From positions 868,001 to 932,000 of the forward strand of contig NC_051142.1 in the NCBI RefSeq assembly GCF_014839805.1: DNA of 64,000 bases, written 5' to 3'. Shown piece after piece: positions 29,001 to 40,389 of this stretch (its first letter is position 1; every line of letters begins with the position of its first letter). The notes under the pieces were generated by a model that worked only from the letters and a program-made list of their open reading frames with translations, was not told the DNA's origin and did not search any database. A program made the translations under genes and the position numbers. The stretch is from Manduca sexta. Taxonomy: Eukaryota > Arthropoda > Insecta > Lepidoptera > Sphingidae.

Positions 29001-31959
29001 ATTTTTCAAATCTGTTTATAAATGATTGAGTTCTGAGGTAAAAAACATAAAAAATACACGTTAAATTAATAACATCCTCCTTTGTTTGAAATCGGTTAAA
29101 AAGTGTGAAACAAATTAATACAAAACTAGCCTAGTGAACAACACCCATTTTATGTGGATTTACAATCTGTAAATCCACAAGGCATCTGCCTTATGCTTTA
29201 AAAACTTTGTACACAAAAATATGCATATCATACGACATTACATTTTTTTTAACTGTGGTTCTTTGTGGTGCTTGTCTGAGTGAGTAAACAGTAAAGGTGC
29301 AGGTAGTGATTATATATATGATATGTGTTAATATATCCAGATTTGAACTTTGAGTCGTTATAGTCAGCGTAATCACTGGGCTTTAGATATAACCACTTAT
29401 TTTCCAGGATGATGGCGCAGAGCAAACCCAATTTTCCCTGGATGTTTTTATCAAGTACTTTTTATAAGTCTAACAAAAGCTAGATTTACAAATTCGGCAC
29501 AGGATATACTGACATCGTTCATGTACATTTTGTCCAGTTTATTTGAATATATGTTGAGGTTCCGGACAAACGTACATCAAATTACCCTTTTTCACAGCGA
29601 TACGAATTCTTTGGAGACTGGAGAAATTGCTTCAATTACTGTTTTTTTACGTATTATTTGTATACTTAATGAGGGGCTCTTTTTGATGAATTCATTCTTC
29701 AAAAAGGGACCCCAGAGGAAGTGGACGTGGCGAAGTCCGGATACTGTGACAAAGAACGAGATCGACTTCATCATGACGGACAAAAAGCACATATTCAGAG
29801 ATGTCTCAGTGATCAATAGGTTTAATACCGGATCCGATCACCGACTTGTACGAGGCTCTCTGAATATCGATATTAAGCTTGAAAGAAGCCGTCTCATGAA
29901 GTCCACGCTCCGACCTAATCCACTCCAAATCATGGCGGGTTCCGAAAAGTTCCAGAGAATGCTCGGAAATAGATTCGCTGCATTGGCACCCTCTGAAGAT
30001 ATTGACGAGATCCTACACAATCTGGTTGATGCGCTTAAGGGAGAGGGCATCAAAATCTGTAAAATGCAGCGTAGAGGCAGAAAGTCCTAACTCTCGGATG
30101 AGACTCTACGGCTTATGGCAAATAGACGCGAAAGCACCCAAGTTACTTCGTCAGAGAGGTCAGACCTTAACAGGCGCATAGCAAAATGATACGCCGAGAC
30201 CTTCGGAGCTTCAATACACGCCTCATTGAAGAAGCGATAGAGCGAAACCGAGGGTCTAAGGTATTTGCTCAGCAGCTTGGAAGGAGCCACCTGACGAAGT
30301 TAACGACACAAAAGGGCAAAACCGTTTCGTCACAGTCGGAGATTTTTGCCGAGATTGAGGACTTTATGGTCGATTATACGCTGCACATGCTCCTTATCCA
30401 CGGCATGTCGACCATGATCCCAGAGCCACCCTGACGCGCCACTACAGCGACGATCTGCCAGAAATCGACCAAGGCGAGATCGTGTTGGCTCTGAGACAAC
30501 TTAAAAATGGAAAAGCCCCCGGTGAGGACGGAGTTACTTCGGAGCTCCTGCAGGCAGGTGGCCTTCCTGTCATACAGAAGCTACAAAAGCTGTTTAACAC
30601 CGTTCTACACTGTGGGAGAACTCCAAAGGCGTGGAGTAGGAGTCTGGTGGTTTCTTTTTCTTTAAGAGGGGGATAAAACCCTTCTAAAGAATTATAGGCC
30701 CATCTCACTCCTTAGCCACGTCTATAAGTTGTTCTCCAGGGTTATCACGAATCGCCTCGCTAGGAGACTCGACGAGCTTCAGCCCCCGGAGCAGGCTGGG
30801 TTTCGCGGAGGATACAGTACCATAGACCACATACACACAGTGAGGCAGATTATACAGAAATCCGAGGAGTATAATCGGCCCCTGTGTTTGGCATTTGTGG
30901 ACTATGAGAAGGCCTTCGACTCTGTCGAAACCTGGGCTGTCCTGGAATCCTTACAGCGTTGTCAAGTAGATTATCGCTATGTCGAAGTGCTGAGATGTCT
31001 ATATAAATCTGCCACTATGTGTGTCCAAGTACAGAACCAGCAGTCGGGACCCATTCAGCTGCGCAGAGGGGTGAGACAGGGGGATGTTATTTCCCCAAAA
31101 CTGTTCACAAGCGCACTGGAGGATTTGTTCAAGACTGGACTGGAAAGGTATGGGCATTAACATAAATGGTGAGTACATCTCGCATTTGCGATTCGCAGAC
31201 GACATAGTGATAATTGCAGAAACACTGGAGGAACTGCAACAAATGCTAAACAGCCTAGCTTCGGCCTCACAGCGAATAGGTCTAACAATGAATCTGGATA
31301 AGACAAAACTTATGATCAATGACCACCTAGACCCAAGACCTATCGTTGTCAATGGCCACCTTCTCGAAGTTGTTTCGGAATACACCTACCTTGGGCAGAT
31401 TCTGCAATTAGGAAGAAAACAGCCTTGAGAGGGAGGTTAAAAAGAGAATCCAGCTGGGCTGGGCCGCATTTGGCAAACTGCGTCGGGTTTTCTCGTCACT
31501 TCTACCACAATGTCTGAAAACGAAGGTTTTCAACCAGTGCGTCCTACCTGTCATGACCTACGGTGCCGAGACGTGGACGCTCACAGTACGGCTGGTCCAC
31601 CAGCTCAAAGTCGCTCAGCGAGCTATGGAACGTGCTATGCTCGGAGTTTCTCTGAAGGATAAACTTCGTAACGAGGTCATTCGTCAGAGAACCAATGTCA
31701 CCGACATAGCACACAGGATTAGCAAACTGAAGTGGCAGTGGGCAGGGCATATCTGTCGAAGAACCGATAACCGATGGGGTAAACGAGTTCTTGAGTGGAG
31801 ACCACGGCTCAGCAAACGTAGTGTAGGACGCCCTCCAGCTAGGTGGAGTGACGATCTGCGAAAGGTCGCTGGTAAGAACTGGATGCGACAGGCCGAAGAC
31901 AGGGTAAAATGGCGTATATTGGAGGAGGCCTATGTCCAGCAGTGGACAAAGATATAGGC

Positions 31960-31994
<35 letters not shown>

Positions 31995-34900
31995 TATACT
32001 TAATTATAAAATGTAGATACTAGGTAAATATTGTAACTTTGACATTTCGGACGACCAACACCTCAGTCCCCCCGTGACTATGAAGACCAGGAATGAAAGT
32101 CTTTGAACCGTCGAGAGAAAATCATAATATAAAAACTACGATAAAATCCGAAAAATAGTTTTATTTCAATGCTTTTAATGGGTTGTCGGTAACCTTTCGT
32201 ATTTGCCATACAATTTGTATATCAAGTCCCAGAAAGCCATCCTTTTCGGGAACGGTTGGATCCCAGTGCTCAAATTTAAACTAAGATTATAATAAAAAAG
32301 CGAATCTTTTGTAACCGGTTTCCATTCCAGTGGCAGTAATTCAGATGTTGTCGGTTGTGGGTCTCTGAAAATAAAAAAATAAGTTTAGCTTATATTTGAA
32401 ATAAAGGATAAAGGAAGCAAGAAAAATATTTTATTAGTGACAGATACAATAAATATACAGAAGTAAAAAAAAAATAAAGTACACTCTAAAATTATAAACA
32501 TAAAAGTACTAAATAATTTTATGTAAGAAGATAATATGTAATGTGATGCTGCATGCCGTGGTCGTGGCAGGTCGGTGGCCACTCAGCATAATACTGCGCT
32601 GTCGTGTATACATATATAGTTCATAAACGTATCATAATCTATATTTTTTCTATTCCCGGTTAGTCCGTTGCCAAAATACAATATGTAGGACCCTCTTTGT
32701 AGATCACTTTGAAAAACGAAGTGTTCGTGTGCAACATTTGACTGGTTCACTTTTACGTGGTTGTATATTATATTTTTGTACAAATGAATTATAATGTCTT
32801 ATGATTCTATGTCTTTCTCAGTAAAAAAATCCAGTAATTCCGAAAGAACAAAAAAGGCTGCCGATGTCCTTGGTGACTGCTGGTCAGCTCTTGATAACAG
32901 TCACACACTCTGATAGTCACTGATTGTGTCCGATAATTGCTATTTTACTCGAGATACACAACAAAGTTCACGCGTACAGTACGTCGCATTAACACTTTTT
33001 TGTTGAATTATACTCGAAGGACCAAAACATAATGCGATTCAAAGACAAAAAATAATGTACGGTTCCTTGGTAACTCGTACAGTATTTATATGATACTTGT
33101 AATACTGTAAATTTTATAAAACTTGCATTGTGTAAAGCCTTGATGAAATGAACTTGATGATAAACTTGATAGTTTGATGATATGAAAAGTTAGCGCGCGT
33201 GCGGCCTTTGTAGGCTGAATGTTAACTCTGCCTTTCGTGGTCAAGTATGAACTTTGCTCTTATAGCTTAAATGTACTGTGCTGTGATATGAAATTCATTT
33301 GCTTTTTATTGAAGTAATTGGGATGCACGCGTAGCGAATAAATGCTGACCTAAGGAAATGTACGGTTGCACCGTACAGGAACCATAAATTAGATTTTTAA
33401 AATTTTTACCAACATAAAAATAATAAATCTCATTTTTCCAACATAATCAAAAATGAATATAACACCCTATAATAGTGAACCAATGATTTATACATATGTT
33501 ACAACTTGTAAAACATTTTGATCTAAATACACACCCATACTTAACAAAGTTGGCCCACGTAGTGGTTACACGATCTATCATGAGTTGGTCATTTGGTGAA
33601 TGTTTGTCTTTAATAGGTACCGTGTCGAACAGATATCCTTGGTCGTCAAGATGAGCAGCTCCTTGAAATGAGTCGTTCACTCCATATATTTGTCTAATAA
33701 AGTTTCTTTCTCCAAAATACGAAAATACATAGTAGTACAACTTCTTTTACGTTGTTTTTAATAAACTTTTCAATGTTTATCTTTACTGGGTAGTTATGTA
33801 CCGTGTCCGAAGCGAAGTCAATTATTTTTTGTTTAACTTTATTACTCACTTCCTCGTCACCTATGTAAAAATGTTTAACCTGGTCTTCTATTCTTTCAAA
33901 CCGTTCCTCGCCAAAGTCAAATAAAGCGTCCAATATATTTTTGATTATATTTTTGTTTGCTTTATCGAAATCTATTGACGCGTAATGATGCAGTAGTTCA
34001 TTGTTAGAATGTGCTATTAACATGGGCATCTTTCTGATACTTGGTATATCAGTGATATGTGCCATGTGCCTTGTAATAAAATTTTCGACATTATCGAATT
34101 CTTTCTCTATACATACTTTATAACGTATATTCAATTTACTCGATGCTTTTATAACTGCTAAGGGATCTTGAATAGTTAAGAATTTAATTGCCTCACTCGT
34201 ATTGTCTGTTTTGAGTCCAAGTTCCTCAGCTATTCTGTGGGGTACAGTGACGTTTGAATTTGTCATTATTAGTGGATACGCCCTTGTACCGCTTTGGAGG
34301 ATGATTTGTTGAAACAGCGGATACTTTGTGCGCATGAAATGTAAAGTTGCATGTAATCCGCCAACGCTAGCGCCAGCTAATGTTATTCTTTGCGGATCTC
34401 CACCAAACGCGTCTATATTTTCACTTATCCACTTGAGCGCTAAAAGTTGATCTTTGGGACCTTGATTACCCGGTATTTCTGGCGTATTAAGACACATAAA
34501 TCCATACGGACCTAAACGAAAACTTATTATTATGAGTATTATATCTTGTTTCATTAAAAATGTGGGTCCAAAAATATGTCTTCCTGGAAAACCAACCTCA
34601 TTACGTCCGCCCGGGATATAGATTAGTACGGGCAGAGGATTTTGTATTGACGCCACGTTTGGTACGTAGATGTTTAAATAAAGGCAATCCAGCGATCCAG
34701 TTAGTGTGTGGTTGTAATCTTCTATTTGCGGGCACATCACGCTATCGTCGTTGGCGTCGAACACTCCTTCAAATTTAGGGAATGGAATGGACCGCTGCAA
34801 AATGAATTTTTATGACGAGCATTATTATTTTGAAAGTAGAAGGTCAATAGTAACAAAGTAATCAAACTATCAAATATATGTATAGGTGTTGGTACAAGAG

Positions 34901-37900
34901 ATAGATATTTTAGGCAATGTCGTTAACCTCAGTGTTTCCACTTTGCCTTCTTATGACGAAAGTGTGTGTTTTCTGTGGGAAAGGTTTAATCCACTGCGAT
35001 CGATTATTATACACACTGATTTGGCATCATATTTTTAAACAGAAATGTCTTTCATATAAAATTTTATAATATTGTACTTACACCAAAAGGGTTTTTCATG
35101 TCCACCGTCGCATAAGGCACGCCCAAATACATAGAATAGTCACCATTACCAGCTTTTAAACCTCTTATATTACCCAACTTAGTTCTTATGACAGGATCGA
35201 CTGAATTCCACTTTATAACACTATTTATAACTAACCCAATTAGTGTTCCAGACAATACCACTGCTGCCAGCAAAAGGTAAAAATATTTTCTCATGCACGT
35301 CATGATTATCCGAAGTTAATTTCGAAATAGTACTTAAGTTTTGTTTGTCACCTGGACTTTGTGACGAATGCCACTTGTATAAATAAAATAGGTACTGGTG
35401 TACACTTTATACAGTAATTGTATCGAGAGAAGTGTAACGAATTGACACAATACTAGTCTAGTTTGCAACACCCTTGTCATATGATTTCACAGGTGCTTTC
35501 CAAGAAGAACCTAGTACATGAAAATATATTTTATTATTTTCCTTTAAGAACCTAGTACATGAAAATATATTTTATTATCATGTAACAAATGAATTCATAC
35601 CGAATTACAAAAATATTTTTTAACTGTGCTTCTTTGTGGTTTTCGTCTGAGTGATTAAACAGTAAAGGTGCAGGTAGTGATTATATATATGATATGTGTT
35701 AATATATCCAGATTTGAACTTTGAGTCGTTATAGTCAGCGCAATCACTGGGCTTTAGACATAACCACTTATTTCCCAGAATGATGGCGCAGAGCAAATCC
35801 AATCTTTTATTTTATATAAGAGTAACAAAAGTTGTATTTACAAAATCGGTACAATGCAGAAAATCTTGTAACTTGTGGACCCAACCCCAAATTAAAGTGG
35901 TATAAGGCTATAAGGACAGAAAAAATAAAGTTGACCTTACATATTTTATTTAAAATAATTTGTAAGGTCAGAGAGCCCTATTCCGTTTATAGGGGCGAAT
36001 CAAAGGGCAGTTTTAGTAGCCGTATAGATGAAGTAAGAAAATTTTTGACTCTCTTACTTCTACCTTCGAATAGAAAGCTTGTAATTGCAAAAAGACGGAT
36101 ATGTCCCCGTCGATGGATATGCACCCGTAGACGAACATGCCCCCGTGGACGGAAATGCCCCCGAAGACGGCATAGTGGCCTCTGACCTTAACCTTGGATA
36201 AGTCTACGCGGTAATTGTTATCTGCCATATTTGTAAAATAAATTCCAAAAAGGTATTAACTCCTTTGATGCCCACGACTTTAAACTCATATTTGTATCTA
36301 TGTCCAGAAAGTTCTGCTTCTCTTTCGTGTAAGGGAGCCATTTTACTGGCAACAGATCCGTCGTGACAGGAGTTGGATTTCTGTAATTGAATAATTCTAA
36401 TGTAACACATATAAAATGATTATGTTTAAAATTTAATACGATTTCAATTGACGCAGGATGCAACTCCTATAAAAGTATTTTATTACCTTTATATCTACTA
36501 GTCGATATTTATAACTTTTAACGCCCATAGTTTATTGTTTGGGGTCATTATTGAACTATATTGTTGTGTTTCACTTAAGTTTCATTTTTTAGAATATTTA
36601 AAATTACCTAAGTACTTGGTGGTAACAATAAAACTTACCCATATTTCACAAAATTAGCCCACAATGTAGTCATGCGGTCGATAATCAATCTGTCACCTTG
36701 AGACGGTTCTACCATATAAAATAAATCAAATAAATAAGAAATTTCGTCTGCGTGTGTGGCACCTTCGTTCAATGTAAGGTTTAATTTGTTTGTCAAAAAA
36801 TTCCTTTGCCCTTCATACGAGAACATGTAATTAAAAACATTTCTGGCTCCACCCCTCAAGTATTTTTAACATATTTAATTTTGAAATGCGTAAATATGTC
36901 ATTTTTCCCACATATTGGCTCAATTTATTTCTGATTTTCCTATTATACATTCCGTTCATTTTAGATAAACCGTGAATTATTTTTGCAATTTCATAAGTGT
37001 CGATCGCTGTTAACGGTGAATATTTAGATGAACGCAATATTTGATCTAAGTCTCTGGAAATTTCTGGAATATCGAGTCCGTAGACGTGAATCAATTCATT
37101 TTCAGTGTTTCCTATCATAAAGGATACATTTTTCGCTCCAGGCACTTTTATGTTCCAGTCAGAGTTTGACATTGATTTAAATGCGTTATTAAACGTCTTT
37201 TCTATGCAATCGCTGTATACAATAGATACTTTAAGCGATGCTTCTATTACTAAACTTGAATTCACAGAAGAAAGAAATGTTATCGCTTGTCGGACGTCAT
37301 TAGTGTTAGTGCCCAAGTGTCGTGCCATTTTAACACACTTTTTCGTGTAACCGTTGTAATTTTGCATACGGAGATAAAGAACCTTCACTTTGTAGTATAA
37401 CTTTATCGAATAATTTTTCGTTTTCATTCATTGAATGCAGAAGCAGATCAACGCTAATTGCTCCAAAACTGTGACCGTCTAAAGTGATTTTATTTCGATC
37501 GCCTCCAAATTCTTCAATGTAGTTATAGACCCATCTTAATGCGTTCTTTTGATCCTTGTATCCTTGATTTCCAGGAACTTCCGGTATGTCAAGGCACAAG
37601 AAGCCGTAAGGACCAAGACGATAATTAAACACAACTATAATTATATCATGCCTCACTAGATACTTCGGCCCGTACATATATCTGCCATTGAACCCCACTA
37701 TATAATTTCCTCCATAAACATAAAGTAGCACTGGCAGCTTATGTGTAGAGTTTGCTGTTTTAGGCACGTATATGTTTAAAGTTAGACAATTGATAGTTCC
37801 TTGAATTGTTTGGTTAAATTCTTCTCTTTGTGGACACATTATGCTATCGTCGTTGGCTTCAAATATTGTATCGAACGGTGGATGCGGGAGAGATTCCTGA

Positions 37901-40357
37901 AATTTAATAATACACATTAGATATAACTAATGAGAATTTTACTTTATAAAATATGTACTTACACCAAAGAGATTCGATTCATTAATCTTCGCATAAGGAA
38001 TGCCTAGAAACATATAATAATCTCCATCGTCAGCTTCCAGGCCTTGTATTAACCCCAGCCTCGTTTTTAACAACGGTTTTTCGCCAGTTACAATATTTGG
38101 CAGTAAAAGAGCACCTATTAGAACGCAAGCACAATTCACTCCAATCATATTTTAAATACTTTTCACGCTATTCTCTGTTGTGTGTCGTAAATGTAATTAA
38201 ACAATTACGTTTAACTGAACAGTTCACATACATTATTAATCGGCAGCTGCAATTAGCCTGGGCTAAGTCGATTTTGGCTAATTTCTTTTAGAAAACAAAA
38301 TTATTATTTCTTTATCTTTTATAAACTTACAAAATCTTTTTTTTGCTATAAATTTTATCTTATTTTTCACTTTAAACGTGTCTCCTGTAAAGTTGACATT
38401 TTGAAGTTAGCGTAGTGTTAATTGCAGCTGTCGATTTAATGGTTGACCTCGAAATCGTTTATTTTGTCAACAGTAAATATAAAGCGAAACTGAGTTTGGT
38501 AAAGCGGGTCTGCTATCAGCTATAGTTATTTCATTTTATTTGAAGTCTAGAAAAAATCAACTCCTATATACCTACACTATTTATAACTCAAGAACGGTTG
38601 AACCGATTTGGCTGAAAATTAGTAGGAGGTAGCTTAAAACCAGGAGACGGACATAGATACTTTTTTTATCCTGTTCCCACGGGAACGGGACGTGACATAA
38701 AATGTAGTATAACAAAACGAAATTTGATATGGAGATAGAGATAGTTTAAGACCCTGGGAAGGTTGTAGGCTACAATCCCGGGAAAATATATAGCCGGACT
38801 TTTTACTCGGAAAACTCCTTAACGCGGGCGAAGTCGCGAGCAAAAGCTAGTATTTTATATTTCTTATTATTTAGCAACAATGATGTGTCAACATAGTTAT
38901 AACTACAATCCAGAAAAACTCAACATGTATTTGAGAATATACTGATTGTAATCTGTTATGATGTCCACATAAATATAAATTTTTATTATTTGCAGATCGA
39001 CGATCAAATCTGCCTACTGGATCAATTTAGTTGTGCGAGCTGCTGGTGCTGTCGTGCTGTTATCGGGGAGTCAGTACTCCTGGGGAAGTAAGGGTGGGCG
39101 GTGAGAGGGATCACGCTACATCAGAGCGCTAAGTAAGATATACTTGACATTATTTGTTATACCTATCACAAAGTGTTAATTTCTCCATAGCCTGTTTTGA
39201 AGAATACTACTACATTTATGGATTGTAATGCGACTGTATTTGAATTATGAAAGTTTTGTTTCTTTCTGGAATATGGACGATTGAAAATATACTTTTTCTT
39301 TGTACTTATATTAGTGTGATTTGTTTTAGGTTGGGTCTAACGCCGTGTATAGAACGCATGTTGAGTTTCACAGACCATTTGAGGAGATTACGAGTGGATC
39401 GCTACGAATACGTCGCTTTGAAAGTCATCGTATTGCTCACATCAGGTAACTGGTTTAATAAATTGGAAACATTTTTTACAACTGGATTTAACTAATGAAT
39501 ACTTTTGATCACGTTCACGGCTGAACAAGCTATATTCTAAATAAGATCACAATTATCTACACATATCACTTATGACATCAATTAAGTAAAGTCCGCGCAC
39601 GAGCTTTTAAGTAATGTGACGTCAATACGTCTTAACGTAAGTCAATACTTAGTGTAGCAACTTAGGTAACATTACGTTATTGATATCGGTTTGATCAATC
39701 GCCGAAAGTGGATTTTTTTTTAGATGAAAATCAATGCAAAATGAAATATCGTAAAATATGTATTCTACAAATCTGATGAAAATAAAGTTTGTTCGTCATG
39801 GTCACAGATTGCTTATATCGATCGGCTTATTCTTGGCATTGATCCTAATATAGCGATTGAGATCTTTTATCAAAGTCAGCCGTAAATATCATAAAAGCCA
39901 ACAATGTATTAAAAAATATTATTAGCCAGTAAAAGAAAAAACAGCCCCCTTAGAATGTCCAAAAATAACGCGACCTCACACATCGATGTCATTTAATTTT
40001 TAATGTTTGTAATTGATTAAGACACCAATGCGTCAGTCACGTGTTAATCTCTCAACCAATCACATTATAACGACATGGAGTCGAGTTGTTTTGGCACATT
40101 GCGAGTACACTGAGTTAATGTACGTGTGTGCGGCAGACGCGCCGGAGCTGCGCGAGGCGGAGAAGGTGCGCGCGTCGCAGGAGATGGCGCTGGCGGCGCT
40201 GCAGGCCTACATCGCCGCGCACTCGCCCTCGCCACGCCTCGCTAAGTTGGCGAGCTGCTGCTGCGCATACCCGAGCTGCAGCGCACCTGCCAGGTACGCA
40301 CACCACACCATACACAACACACCATACACCACACACCATACACAACACACCATACAC

Positions 40358-40389
<32 letters not shown>

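Larger units (their letters stand above)
28320..29660. other. Duplicated spacer upstream of CE3
   Basis: No gene. Sequence parallels 21211-21909 joined to 24847 onward, so it is the unfilled counterpart of the 2.9-kb element insertion. It includes the M3 MITE copy and, at about 29240-29430, a block repeated at 35620-35800. Short open frames here are not supported by any recognisable protein. Confidence 0.6.
13266..38995 (+). other. Giant Hr39 intron 12 hosting the esterase cluster
   Basis: Donor GTGAGT at 13266 and acceptor TTTGCAG ending at 38995 join Hr39 exon 12 (ending FKNIS) to exon 13 (starting IDDQICLL), in the ligand-binding domain. The intervening 25.7 kb carries five complete or nearly complete three-exon esterase genes, all on the minus strand, plus transposons. 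The next largest Hr39 intron is only 3.4 kb, so the cluster accounts for most of the gene's length. Confidence 0.9.

Noticed and set aside
35832..36185. Arg/Cys-rich open frame between CE4 and CE5
   Set aside because: Its C-terminal part is the 18-bp minisatellite; the rest has no recognisable domain.
14801..38148. Juvenile hormone esterase
   Set aside because: The nucleophile elbows are GHSFG, GASAG or GASVG, not the GQSAG diagnostic of JHE, and the oxyanion loop is atypical.
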